Below are positions 22,226-33,572 of a DNA stretch of 36,015 nucleotides, in pieces. The DNA lies in contig JAGTJM010000127.1 of assembly GCA_020747015.1 (NCBI GenBank), positions 1 through 36,015 on the forward strand, in the 5' to 3' direction. The notes beneath the pieces are model-generated. The model was given only the letters and a program-made list of their open reading frames with translations, was not told where the DNA came from and ran no database searches. The position numbers were made by a program, and so were the translations under genes. Positions within the stretch are counted from its first letter, which is position 1. The number at the start of each line of letters is the position of its first letter. Source of the stretch: Pyrenochaeta sp. MPI-SDFR-AT-0127. Its lineage: Eukaryota > Ascomycota > Dothideomycetes > Pleosporales > Cucurbitariaceae.

Positions 22226-22292
22226 AAAGAGGTGATTAAAGTTAGTGGGGCTGACGACTCGCTTGTATTGACGACTCGCTTGTAAAACACGT
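22226..22292 (-). repeat. Right terminal inverted repeat of element A, with a 17-base internal duplication
   Basis: The segment TGACGACTCGCTTGTAT at 22252-22268 is repeated at 22269-22285 with one final-base change; the left end has only one copy. The rest mirrors 20463-20510. Confidence 0.85.
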
Positions 22293-22604
22293 TATTTGAT
22301 CAATTTGATTGTTTTACCCAGTCAGACGCCACATCATACTTTGGTGCGCAACACCAACGATCTTAAAAAGGTACCTTGACAAGTACTACTAGGGACAGTA
22401 ATAGCAGCAGTAACTAACAGTAGCCAGGAGTAGCTTTCTAACAATTTAACTCGTTTCTGACGTTGTTATCTCTTTTTTCAAATCATTTCAAATCAAACCA
22501 AGTATCAGTGCCATTTTGCAAATCAAATAACGATTCTTGAACAGGAATCAAATCAAGTATCAAATGAGACACTTATTTGCTTTGATTATTGTTTCCCGGC
22601 TCTG

Positions 22605-22612
22605 CAACCTCC
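22605..22612 (+). repeat. 8-base target-site duplication, right copy (hAT)
   Basis: CAACCTCC directly follows the terminal GGCTCTG and pairs with 20355-20362. Confidence 0.7.
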
Positions 22613-25600
22613 TGCGGTGCCTTAACCATATTGGCGACTCATTCTCGTCTAGCGTTCTCCAGTCAGGATAAACACAATTGTTACAGTACTAGATCCATTG
22701 CCTGAAGCTCTATTCGCGATAACTAGCAAGCGTGCTTACCGGAAGCAGCAATGAGCTATGATGCTTTTACCTCTAAGCGCACTCATTAGTTTCGTTATCA
22801 AGACGTATCAGACAGTCCTTACTGTTTGTGTCAGGCTACCTTGGCTCTTTCAATCAACCCAGTTCGACCTTGTTCTTAGACAGTCGATTCAGCCTGTTCT
22901 GCGGTGACGCACCCTGCCAAGTCATTATTGGAGAACGCATCGGTCATTGGGTCTGCGCCGTCCATACTCTGACCGTACATGTCAGTTACGTTTCTCTCGG
23001 ACCGTGGTAACCTCTGCGGCGATAATGCTAAGGTTTCGCTAATGGAGTATTGTGAGGGATCTAAGAAAGGCGCAATGTGCAGCTTAAACTACGTCGGATC
23101 CGGATATTGGGGGATAATATGCCTTGACTATATGGCTGTAGCAGAGAAGTAAAGACTCAGACCTATGCCACTCTAACGTTGGTGTTAACACAAGGTGATA
23201 ATAGAGGCCATATCTAACGTTGAGGGTTGTAAAAGAATTCACCAGTAGCTGGTATTAGATTGATTCAGGAGACACTATTGCTATCTAGCCGTAATCTCTA
23301 CTGCCGGATTACTTATTCGTTCTTGAGACCAACTACATGTCTATAAGTCTGCGCGGTGTCATCCCCAGAGAGTACACTTATCGCCAAGCCCAGTGTCATG
23401 CACTCGTATTCTAAAGGTAGATGTCACGCCGAGCCGGATTAACGATATGTACTATTCTACACGGCGTGATCAGTGTTTACTTATCATTCGTGCCCCTTCA
23501 CTTGCATAGCATAGCGGGCGTAGACCTACGTCATGATAGTAGCCTGGAGTGATCGTGAACCGAGATGTAATGGAAATCAGCATATAAGACTGCGTCTTGG
23601 CCAAGTGTGATATCAAGCTATCCAGCTATTATCTATATCCGCTGGAACAGAGTCTACTGTGCGCCAGTAATCACTATCATACTATAGTACAACAGCGGCA
23701 CCATATTTTATACTCTGTTTTGACGTGGCTACGTCACGAGAGTTTAGACATACCAACAGGTCCACCGCAGCGGTGGAAGATGATTGAGGTTTCTATGCAT
23801 ACGGCAGTACATGTGCATTTGAATCGACGGCTGTAATCGCACTAAGTGAACACAATATCGATCAACAATACTGCGATCCTGAGGAAGCGGTGCGCTGTGC
23901 AGAGGATGCCTGGGGATTAGAGAGCTCCAACGTGATAGCGTTCGATCTGCTCACGCGATCGTTGTCGCGGAGACGAAGAATTATTCCCTTTTACTGCGAC
24001 TAGTTACTATACTACGGTTGGGAAAAGAAAGATGGCAGTCTAGGTTGCTACTGTAGAGGGTAATTGTGACGATACTTAGGCAGCTGATAGCGCGGCGGCT
24101 CTCTTGGTATCCACCCACACGTGACAACTCTGTAGAAAAGCCTACCGTCAGTGTATCATAGCATAGAGGCGTGGAAGCTAACTTGCTATTATATCTACTT
24201 GTCCTCGAAACTTCGACCTCGAGAAAGAGGGTGGGTTATGTAGCTTGTATGAGAACTCTGACTAGACGAGAGGTCTAAACCATATAGCGGCCCACTAAGA
24301 AATCGCAAACGAAGTTATATCCCAACTTAGAATACTTACCTTTTAAGCTTTTCTAGGGCTAATAGGACGAGGTTGGAGAGTCGTACGCCTTAGTTCATGT
24401 AACCAGCTAGTAACTGTAGTATCCAAGTCCGATAAGCATTAACAATACACGAACGTGAGTCTCGCCACATCGGGATACCAGCGGAACACACAGAATGCAC
24501 ACCTCGATAGTCTAATATCTCGAAGCGTAGAATTATAGAGCTCTCTAGGTTCACAGCCTCTGAGTCCCAGAAGTGCTTGTCACAATTGACAAGGGATAGG
24601 GAGCGCGATGGACGGAATGATTAACAGCATCGACATCCACATTGGATGCTTAGGTACCAAAAATGGGGACAACGGCTATAGAGTCATAACATCAAAACTT
24701 CAGCTATTCAATCTTGTGGAGAAGGGAGTCAAAACACCCATCTAGTAGAATGGCTGCGCGACACCGTCCGCCCCGCGATGTAGGGACAGATATGAGAGCC
24801 AGTAGGTAGAAAGGCTTAGGCATCACAGCTAAGTTGGTCTATATGTAGCCACTATCTAGGATACATCATATTTCCCTAAAGTAAGATAGTGACTTGCGTA
24901 TAATATTACTACGCGAATTATACTACTCAATTTTATAATATATTAAATAATAAGTCCTCGTGACTATAACAGAACGGATAGTAAGAATATTAAAAATCCT
25001 ATTTGCACGTATGTCAAAGACGTACGCACTAGTAGGTAATATTAGAGTAGCGCAAAGTCGTGAACTTATACGTAGTTGGAGGTTATCCCTGCAATATCTT
25101 TTATAGGTGCGGTAAAACGTTTAAAAAGCTCGTCTATTTACGTTCCGCGGCTGATCAGTCTGATTCCATAATTAATATATTCATAATTAGTTCTATCTCA
25201 CTACCTAGGTAGATCATTATTCCATAATCGCTGATATATCAGCCCATGCCTAGTGTAGGTATATCTGAGGCTAGAATATCAACGTTAGACCTGTTCGTAA
25301 GCAGCTTAAGCTCTTATATTATCCAAAGACTTTATTAGTACTATAAAGTGATTGCGGTGATTTAGTTAATCATATCTCTGCGGTTTATAGTTCTGCTTTT
25401 CCTGCTCAGTTAACTTAGCACAGGCTAGCCAATTAGTACAGTTAACGCAGCGTCTCCCTAGTTCGATCCTCTTTTATAGTCATATGAGTCGGACAGGGAA
25501 GTGGGTTATAAATACTTTATACTCTAATAGGAATCTATTACTAATGTTTATGAGCAACCTGCAGCCGTTAGCGAGTAGGAATCTATCGCAATCGATTTGA

Positions 25601-27008
25601 GGAGGTTGGCTACCCGTGGCAAATAGCGTGACTTTCATACTAACTTGAATTATAGCAATGTAGAGCATACGGTGGAGTAATGATGCAATTTCTAATGTTT
25701 TAGCATAAAGAGTAATAATGATGCAAGTTTTATTGGTCAAAATTTTGCTTACGATGTTGCCTGAAATGATAGTAGCCGTGGTTGGACTGACAGTGGTGGC
25801 AGTAATTGCCAGCCAATTCAGGCAATGCTATCGTCAACAGTGGTCGCTGCCCGTACCAGAATCACGTATGCTGAACATGCATGCGCCTTGATGAAGGACC
25901 CCTTGATAGAAATGATGAGTAAGTGGCGATGGTTTGATCCAGGTCCATACTGTGACCAACCATAGAAAGGCCCTTCGTTGTCAAGACGCAGGTCTGCAGC
26001 CGCCATAGGACCAAAAATATGCGTAATTGTAGTCAATAGATACTAATTATGCGATGCATAACAGCATATATCGCCAATCTAGTTCATAGTTAGCTCACGG
26101 CCTGACATTTGCATGTACCTCAAGGGCCCTCACATGCCACGACTACGATTGAGATTTTCGCACGTTACAAGATTGATATCTAAAGTCCTATTACACTCTT
26201 GCAAGGTCATTCTTAACGTTGTGGTTCCCGTGCCATATACCTACATTGTTGCCATCTCGTCTGCGAAACTCAATTGGCATGTGTAACCAGTACTAGCAAC
26301 CTCCTGGCATTAACCGACCTAACGCTGACAGGACCCCACAGCAGCAAGCTTACTTAAGGCATATGTTGGACGTAGGTCCATAAGGGCGAACTCTCCAGAG
26401 CATTAGGCATCCACGAGCACTTCCTTCAAAGGGCGAATACATTTACGCCCATTTATCACATCAAGGACAATGTGTCGAGGCTTCGCACCCTAGGAGCTCC
26501 ATCTGGGAGCTCCAATCAGGGTGCTGGGCTAAAGGTTTGTTGGATTATCAGGTCCGATGGCTTTTCAAGAAGAAACCGTGCTCGAACCTTATACTTATAG
26601 TATCTGAAGCCTGTCTACACTCCCTCGCCCTTCTTACAGTTGGCTTTTGATCTGTAGTGTCACCAGAAGAGTAGGCAGATCATGTTGAGGAACGAATAGA
26701 TCAGAATGCGAAGCAGGCGTTTCAGGGTCGCCTAACTAATAGCCGCAGCAGATCTACTGGGTGTAGGAATGATAATGAAACGGTGTGCTTAAGCGCGCAA
26801 ATCTTTATATTCTGAGATCGGGCCTACATTGTGAAGGTGGTATCGCAAGAGCCTGCATCAACCGTACGGCGAAGTGTGGCAGCATAACAGCTAACTCAGC
26901 GCAACAACCAACACAATCCCCTAGCTTCCTCTAAGTGTGGCGCATCTTTCGCAAACAACTTTCGATGCCACTGCTTAACGCGATGCCCTATCTCTGGGTA
27001 GGTTGATA
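22613..27008. other. 4.4 kb gene desert of balanced composition
   Basis: No open frame longer than about 86 residues is present on either strand, and those that exist (22828-23010, 23597-23836, 25480-25740, 25818-26036) show no domains or splice links. A moderately AT-rich pocket lies at 24890-25450. An imperfect hairpin (CACCCTAGGAGCTCC against GGAGCTCCAATCAGGGTG) lies at 26485-26523. Most of the tract keeps CpA and TpG, so it is not RIP-made. It may be old gene remains or unique intergenic DNA. Confidence 0.5.
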
Positions 27009-28368
27009 CAGTGCCCCTCCAAAAGTTCTCGCCGCACTAGTGCGACGCATTCCATCACAATAACTCCTTCTTAACTTTTAACTATTATAACTATGCCGCT
27101 ATAACGCTAAATTCTTTAAGAAATAGACTAAAATACGTATAGACGCCCTAATTTAACTATCTAGTAGTAGAATTAAATTATTAGTATACTATATAGTAGT
27201 ACTATAGTTACTTAAGTTACTAATATATTTAGCTATAGTAAACGCAGAATATATAATATTAGATAAAGATATTAATAAATAGGTAAATAATAGATTAACC
27301 TTATAGTAGTAGACTACCTATACTATTATATTATTAGAAGAAGATTATCTATTATAAAGTATATACTAAGCCTAAAATTATATATAAAGAGCTAGTAAAA
27401 GTAGTAGTAGTTATAAATCTAGATAGTACCTCTTTAAAGCTATCTAGCTATCCTATATTAAGGTAGTATCTTAAAAGATAAGATCTTACTAAATCTCCTT
27501 ATAAGAAGTATCCTAAGCTTAACTACTTATATATATTATAGTAGCTTAAGTTCTATAGAGAGTACTTTTAATTCTTATAGTATTAGTATATACTTTACTT
27601 CTTAGATAAGTACTCCTTTTAGAAGGGCTTAGGGTAAAACTAGGAGTAGATATTTTAGAATTTATAAGAGAAATAGAAGGTAATAATACTCTAAACCTAT
27701 AGCTATAGTAAGAAGCTAGTATAAATAGTATAGGGTTTAATCTAGTTAGATAAATATAAGTATATAAGAAGGAGCCCTCTAGTTATAATAGAGTATAATC
27801 CTAATACTCTAAACTATAGATACTCTACTAAAAGTTATATTAAAGCTTTAACTAAAGAACTCTTATAATTATAGTATTATTCTTAGCTCTTTATATAGAA
27901 TAACGCGTATATATATATATAGCTATAGTAATAAGGAATTTTCTATATAAGTACTATATTACTACTATTAACTAGCTAGTATACTTACCTAATCTTAACC
28001 TAATTAAGTACTTCTAGTAGTACCTTAAGAAGCTTATATATAAATTCTATCTATAGTATAATAATTATAGTAAAGCTCTAGAAGAGTAGGATAGCTTTTA
28101 CTATATATTAAAAGAGTACTAGCATTATATACTAGCTAAGCTAATCTAGCGCCTAATTATAAGTATACTATAATAAATTACTATATATAAGAAAGTATAA
28201 AGATAGTAAATAAAATATTAATTATATATATAACTCCTACTTTAAAAAAAATTTAATTATATTATATATTAACTAAGCTATATAGTATTAAAGTTTAGTA
28301 TATATATACTTATATAGATAGCTTATATACTAGCGGAAGAAACTTTATTCCTATAACTATAGTAGCTG
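27009..28368 (+). mobile_element. Tc1/mariner-type DNA transposon, RIP-destroyed (copy 2)
   Basis: It is homologous over its length to 2268-3670 in opposite orientation. The plus strand shows the mariner DDE core after RIP: the QDNA site is TAG-NNA (27896-27907, Asp to Asn), RNFLYKYYITTIN follows, then LPNLNLIKYF (about 27983-28012, from SPDLNPIEHLW), LKKLIYKFY and a C-terminal AKLI(R)LIISI block. The left end starts CAGTGCCCCTCC and keeps its inverted repeat with CGCCGCACTAGTGCG almost unmutated; the right end shows CTTCCGCTAGTATATAAGC on the other strand. A TA precedes the left end; the right boundary is uncertain by about 10 bases. Confidence 0.78.
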
Positions 28369-30278
28369 GATAGAATTATAGGGTCGCGAAAACGCTAATA
28401 GTCTACCTTAAATAAGCTAACTACTTATAAAGGATATACCTATTATTATATAGTATAACTCTAGTTACTAAATAATCGCGATAGATAGCTTCTAGACCTC
28501 TTCTCTACCTCTACTATAGTAGCTTTATATAAGCCTCTAGTAGGCGCTCTCCTATATATTCCTTATAATATAAGTAATACTTAGTACTAGGTAAACGCTA
28601 TATTAGGTAAGATAAAGCGGTCTAAAAGTATAGTAGCTATATCTACTATATTAAGAGCTATAATAAGTATACTTTAAATATATTCTAGGTAGCTATCCTT
28701 ATATTTTCTAAAAATCTATACCTAATTGTTAAAAGGGTTAATTATTATACTTTATACCTTCAACCCTTAAGAGGTAGGTTTATACCGTTAGTACTAGCTA
28801 TATCCGTAGAAAGCGTTTAAAGAATAGCTTAACGACTGCTTAAGAAATAAATTCCTCGCTTAGGTAGCCTTAGTTATGCCTTGGAGTGTTTCGTGCCACG
28901 TAACTACCAAAAGTATAGTGAAGGAGGTGGCCGGATTAGTAAGCGCCTGGCGCAGATAGTAAAGCTTCAGCGATGTATAAGACGGGAGCGCATGAACAAC
29001 TTTAAATCTTACCTGCGTCCCAAACCTCCTTAGTAAAGGCACATTCTATTCTAGAAGGCAGAATTACTATTCGTAAGAGGAAAATAGTGAACGCCCTATG
29101 CAAATATAACTATACTCGAAATTCAGAGATCAAAAGTTATTATGGAGATGTACTTTGACCGGCATGATCGGCGTTGGAGCCACTATGTTTGATCCTCTAA
29201 TGCATAATGTATAGCAGTAGAACGCTACGCGAACATTAACAGAGTCATCCAGTCATCTATATTAGAGGTGCTGCACGTTTTGAATTTTGTTAGGTACTAC
29301 CCTGAACAACTGCTTAATACAATAGATACTACGACACTATACTCCTAGCGTATTCCTACGCCATACTACTCATAAGTACACGACCGCCTTTTACTATTCT
29401 GAACACGTCTCACGCGTAGCCAACACTTGGGCTAGATAGCTTCTACAGCGACTCCATTTGTGACCCAGCAATAGTCGCGCAACCGCCGCACGATTTCATC
29501 ACATAACTCAACAATACCGACGCTAGGCCTACAATCCTGCCCCATTACGCTCATCTCACCCTTTGCAGGAGCTGTAACTACAACACAGCGCTATAATAAT
29601 ATATCTTAATGCTAGTATTAACTGAACAAAGTGCCCAGAGTGAATTGCGCGCATTTATAGTGTTGCAACACGACTTATTGTTGTACGGGTTCAATTTTGG
29701 AGGTTAGACGCGTTTTGCTTATTCCATCCAAATAGCAAAGGTTACCTCTAAACGTCAGAGAGGGTACCTCCAAATATGCTCGACTAAAACGAAGGATCGA
29801 GGCTTCTGGCTGGTCGAGTATATTCGAAGGGAACCTTTCGGACGTTTGGTGCATTCACCATGTTTAGAGACCCTATTGGCCTGGAGCTCCAGTAGCCGCA
29901 GGCTCCTGTGTCACTCGTCACTCCATTAGGGTTAGCTGTTCCCTCCGAACATCAGACATGTTCCCTCCCATATGCTCAACCTTTTTTTCAAGCGAGTTGA
30001 ACCTCATTACAGAGGCCGAGTTCCTGGATCTATCATTAAGAGATAGCCTAGCCGTCGCGTGCGCACCGCCCTTCAAATCCACACTACGAACAACACTTGC
30101 GCCAGTTTGTCATCAACCACCACAACCGCGAATTTCCACCTACTTCACTTCTACCTGCAACAGGATGGTGGGCAAGTAGCGCGACAAATGCAGAAGCGGA
30201 CAGCTCCTCTTTCATTCTTCTGCAGACTGGTGTACGTTTGGAAGCTTTCTGCAAGCTGAGCGAGGCCTACTGTCTCTC
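28369..30278. other. RIP tail, then non-RIP DNA without a supported gene
   Basis: 28369-28850 continues RIP-like and is probably another transposon scrap. From about 28870 composition is balanced. The minus frame 28860-29042 and plus frames at 29958-30297 are short, overlapping and featureless. An imperfect inverted repeat with arms of about 22 bases lies at 29763-29835. Confidence 0.45.
29763..29835. repeat. Imperfect inverted repeat, possible hairpin
   Basis: The left arm GGTACCTCCAAATATGCTCGAC and the right arm around GTCGAGTATATTCGAAGGGAACC can pair with a few mismatches; the inner 14 positions have 12 matches. The loop is about 28 bases. The role is unknown. Confidence 0.5.
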
Positions 30279-30803
30279 TCAATATTGGCCTGTATAGTGT
30301 CGACGACGAGTCTTCTCGCATAACCGACAACCTAGACCGCACCTAGATCGGTGTATGTTATCGGCATTAAGCGCAATCTTCACGTACACGATGCATAGCT
30401 CGCCAGCAGCAGCAAGGCACCCAAAACGCTTGCATCTACCCAAACGCAAAGAATCGGGCTCCGCCAAATAGCTCGCCAATATTCGCTCGAAGTCTTTGCT
30501 TGCCGTGTTCATATCACCCTTCAGAAGGCGCCACGCGATCCGCGATTCGCGACCTAGCGTCATCGAGCCAAACATCATCACTTCGTCTAGAGACCTCACA
30601 GCAGTTTGGAGGCTCTTGAATGCTGATGCTGCAGCGGCACCGCACCAAGCCTCCGACAGGGACACAATCAATTGGCATATAAGGGAGGACTTGGACAATG
30701 GCGACGGCAGAAGGCTCGACAGAACCCAATACCTGCCAGAAAGGGTGTCGGAATACGACGTTGCTGCAATAGATATGCCACCATACGTCGTTGCATACGA
30801 CAT
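30279..30803 (-). CDS. Hypothetical protein, 174 codons
   Basis: The frame starts with ATG at 30803 and stays open to 30279. The middle (about residues 55-115) reads like amphipathic helices: AFKSLQTAVRSLDEVMMFG, ESRIAWRLLKGDMNTASKD and FERILASYLAE, followed by a small hydrophobic part and a Cys/Arg-rich end. I recognise no domain. Competing long frames overlap it on both strands (30496-30870 plus, 30514-30939 minus), which is common in GC-rich fungal DNA and lowers confidence. An upstream exon in the 30939-30800 minus frame could join through a GTATTG donor, but I cannot confirm it. Confidence 0.35.
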   Translation of the reverse strand: MSYATTYGGISIAATSYSDTLSGRYWVLSSLLPSPLSKSSLICQLIVSLSEAWCGAAAASAFKSLQTAVRSLDEVMMFGSMTLGRESRIAWRLLKGDMNTASKDFERILASYLAEPDSLRLGRCKRFGCLAAAGELCIVYVKIALNADNIHRSRCGLGCRLCEKTRRRHYTGQY

Positions 30804-33013
30804 CCAAGAGGAAGACTTGTCTGAGGACGGCGCTCATCAGAGCCCCTACACTAACACTCGCCCGAGATGACGGCAGTGGGGAGATTGCCCGGTTAGACAC
30901 CAGCGAGGAGGTTGGGGCCGAGGTTTCGCGTGTGAGCAAGTAGATTTAAGCTGCCGATAACGTTGTCCAACAAGGTATTGAAAGCGAACTCGATACATTC
31001 TTTAAGGTTCACCAAAGTTCGTTGCGAAACGGGTTTGGCGTAATAGTTAGTATAGAATAGCGAATAAGATTGTTCAACACCATGATGATTTGGTCTGACA
31101 ACTTGCTGCTACTGTAGTACGTCACTGCTCGTTACGGTCATTCAACGCCGCCTGCATTACCTGTACCTGAATATAGAACCTTACCAGCACACACCCTATA
31201 CCTCTCCTCTTTGCTTGTGTGACACTCTAGCCTCAAGATCTTCTATCTTTCCACATCGTCTAGCAGATAAGCTATCGGTACTCTGCGTTTCTCAACTAAC
31301 AGGCATCTTTCTAGTCAGTTATACGAGTCATGGCTAGATATGACTTTAAACTATCACATACTTCTTCGTTATATCATACCTGGACGAGTAGCGCAGTTAG
31401 GCAGTCTAGCTGTTGACATACATTAGGACATTACTGCAGTCCTCGCCAGCAAGCATCAAGTTGAGAGGGGTGCGGTCTGAACATATTCATGGCTCTATGT
31501 TTTCCCACTCGTCTAGCACTCTTAATCGAATCAGTATGGAGAGTCGATCGACCCAACTATACTGCGCAACACTAGCCCAATCCATGAGCTTGCACCTCTC
31601 GCCACACTAATGCGGCCGAGACAATTCAATTAGCTTACATGTCCACCAGCATTGGGCGCGATTCGAAGAAAAACACACGTGACTCCCTCAATCACGTCAA
31701 AATCTGCCGCCCTCGTCGCCCTCTCCAAGCTCGCCTCGCCAGCGTCAATCCAGAAAAGGTCAGAAGATTGTGTGAGTACTTGTAGTAAGGCCATGACGGG
31801 TTCTGTATCGCTTCATCTCTCGAACAGCTGGGGCATCGTCAGTCCAGGTAGTCGTTACTGAGCGGCTTGCCATCACCAACCTCGCCCAACGCCAAGAGCC
31901 TGCGGCGCATCTCTGGACACAGGCACGACAAAAAGATGCAGAAAATTGGTCACACGTCACTGAACGAAGCTGCACCAGTTGCATCGATAATCAAATTCAT
32001 GTGTTGTGTGGCATCATAGGCGGATGACGGGCATGTGTCGTTGCCATGTCCCTTCCTGCAACCCTGCAACCAGCAATCGCGACTACCATCGCCTTCTCCC
32101 CATCCACGAAACTTTCTCAGAGCAGCGTCATGTGAGCAAACAATCAACCGACATAAAGTGGCACCTCCTCCGCCCCGTCCTCCGTTACTCCTCACCACCA
32201 CTTGAACCCGACAAACACTGGCCCTCCTGGACTGGACTGGATCTGGACTGGACAAGCCCCAGCTGCAGCTGGGCCATGGCTCTCCGAGTCCATGAGGTTG
32301 GTGTTACTCACCTTGCTCGTCTCCTTGTCGCCATCTACGACGCTTTATCCTTACTACGTTAACCGTGAACAGCATCGAAACGCCACTCGCCTTGAGCTCA
32401 CCGATGAACCCACAGCAAGCACAAAAACGTCCTGGGCAGGGCTCAGCAGCTGCCAGACGTATACATGGTCAGCAGACTGGCCTCGCCCCTTGATCGGCTG
32501 CTGCCGAACGTATACCTGGCCAGCAGCCTGGTCTTGCTTACATGAAAACAGGTCAACGATTGAGCTCACGGCCGACGACGTTCGAATCGACATGAACCGA
32601 ACCGAACCGAACCAACAACACATTCGTCACACAACCACAAGTTCCTTCTCTTCTCCTCATCCTTCATACCATGTACTAACCAGGGTAGGGGCGCCCAGGC
32701 TCGACAGCCTTCTTACTTTTATTAAGCAGCCCGACCAGGAAGTCTTTCCATAACGCCCGCCCCTTCTTTGACGTTGTATTGACCATCTCTTCCACATCGA
32801 CGTCCTCGCCCTTCCCGTCCCTCATTCACCCAGCACGGTAGCTGTCTTCCATCTCCCCGCATCTATACCACGATGCCTAACCCCTCTCCGCAGAATTCCG
32901 GCAGATCGACATTCTCAACCAATCTTCATTGACACCCTGGGAAGTCTTCCTTCTACTTCACGTACATAACTTGTGTTGACTACGTCTAGAGACTCCACAA
33001 CAAACAATCTTTA
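30804..33013. other. Non-RIP DNA with scattered short frames
   Basis: Minus frame text around 31650-31800 (ALLQVLTQSSDLFWIDAGEA, then RAADFDVIEGVTCVFLRIAP) and around 31450-31600 looks protein-like but is broken into short pieces without good splice sites, so it may be an old gene relic. 32740-33000 is pyrimidine-rich like a fungal promoter or 5' UTR, with a 20-codon ATG frame at 32873-32932. No domain or RNA gene is recognised. Confidence 0.4.
32445..32531 (+). repeat. 36-base direct repeat, two copies 51 bases apart
   Basis: Copies at 32445-32480 and 32496-32531 share ACGTATACNTGGNCAGCAG; seven of 36 positions differ by eye. The period is a multiple of three, so the plus frame carries a repeated CxTYTWxAxW motif, but no gene is evident. 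Confidence 0.7.
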
Positions 33014-33400
33014 TTAAAGGCTGTCTTCGGACTTAACTCCTGCAAAGGAGCCGGGTGCGCGCGCTTCAGTGGTTTCTCGAGATTCTTCGGATCGATATAT
33101 CGAACCCTCTTTAGGGAATTTGGGGAAGTAGCCGTTAGCCGTGAGGCTCTTCGTGTGAATCGCAGAAGCTGTGGCGCTATTGCGGCCCTTGTACTGCACC
33201 CCCAGGGACAATCACTGAACACTGCCGCCTCGTTGGTTTCGTGGGCCTGGCGGCCGCGAACTGAAGAGGCGACAAATTCAGCGATGGCGGTGTCGATTGG
33301 TCTCGCCCCTCGCATGTAAGTGCCTTCTCGTCTCTTTTTATCAGTCCTGATGCCTTGCTTCTCTCTCACCTCATGGTCCTTATCGGCTCCTGTAGCTCGA
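33014..33400 (-). CDS. Small hypothetical gene, C-terminal exon best supported
   Basis: The minus frame ending at 33014 reads YKGRNSATASAIHTKSLTAN, then GYFPKFPKEGSIYRSEES and RETTEARAPGSFAGVKSEDS, a polar tail that looks like real coding sequence. A GTGCAG acceptor fits just before YKG (about 33195). Upstream, an ATGAG followed by a GTGAGA donor (about 33385) and the frame with ARPIDTAIAEFVASS could supply the start, but the joins are not unique. A TATAAAT box on the same strand lies about 40 bases upstream. No domain is recognised. It may be a short gene or a truncated copy. Confidence 0.35.
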
Positions 33401-33424
33401 CGCCTTACCTTGGACACCAACTAC

Positions 33425-33433
33425 CATTTATAG
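33425..33433 (-). promoter_or_regulatory. Possible TATA box
   Basis: On the minus strand the sequence CTCTATAAATGG lies about 40 bases before the candidate ATG near 33388. It is a short motif and supports the small gene only weakly. Confidence 0.3.
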
Positions 33434-33572
33434 AGAGGGATTTGCCATAGGGCAGCTTGTCGCGGAGTAGCCCAAGGGTAGTAAAGTAATGTGGCTCATC
33501 GCTCGCTCTACCTATCAGGATACTAAGCAGGTCAGGTGCCCGATCTTACGTAAGGCGATGAATCGAGAAACT

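Larger units (their letters stand above)
20463..22292 (+). mobile_element. Fot1/pogo-type transposon nested in the hAT element (element A)
   Basis: This 1,830-base element lies between TA duplications (20461-20462, 22293-22294) and starts ACGTGTTTTACAAGCGAG at both ends. The plus strand encodes the transposase with stops at former Gln/Trp codons: a helix-turn-helix region (about 20620-20900, NLKKLTxLEEEVI, FAPTYAAIRNIANSLL), YNFNKAGFIIGKIMT (21022-21066), PSNREWVTAIAAINAASWAI, LLILNSYKSYYSLKF (from LDGHESH), SHLLxPLNVSYFSLLKRAY in another frame, and a C-terminal zinc knuckle. A small indel near 21415-21425 shifts the frame from 1 to 2. RIP is lighter than in elements B and C. The catalytic Asp to Asn changes and the stops make it inactive. 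Confidence 0.82.
20363..22604. mobile_element. Short non-autonomous hAT-type element, split by a nested pogo element
   Basis: The outer ends read CAGACTTGGAACAAATAA (left) and, on the other strand, CAGAGCCGGGAAACAATAA (right), an imperfect hAT-style inverted repeat flanked by an 8-base duplication. Subterminal DNA is full of TTGATTTG/CAAATCAA copies on both arms (20390-20460 and 22295-22590), the kind of clustered transposase-binding motif seen in hAT elements. Without the insert at 20463-22292 the arms total about 410 bases, so it never held a transposase and would depend on one in trans. It is not RIP-mutated to any visible degree. Confidence 0.7.

Noticed and set aside
25420..25478. T-loop-like AGTTCGATCCTC preceded by D-arm-like text
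   Set aside because: Stems do not pair across a normal tRNA length and the acceptor arm is absent.
29924..29936. Telomere-like TTAGGGTTAG
   Set aside because: Less than two units; no array, so no evidence for a telomere or interstitial telomeric tract.
30496..30939. Overlapping plus frame of 124 codons and minus frame of 141 codons
   Set aside because: They compete with the 174-codon ATG frame; composition suggests shadow frames, although the minus one could contribute an upstream exon.
31380..31430. tRNA-Asn-like text (TAGCGCAGTTAGGCAG followed by GCTGTTGAC)
   Set aside because: D-arm and anticodon-like parts are visible, but no T-arm with GTTCGA and no acceptor stem pairing follow, so it is chance or a decayed fragment.
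33316..33344. Plus-strand intron-like GTAAGT...TTTTATCAG
   Set aside because: Only 29 bases long, below the usable size for fungal introns, and no plus-strand coding frame flanks it.
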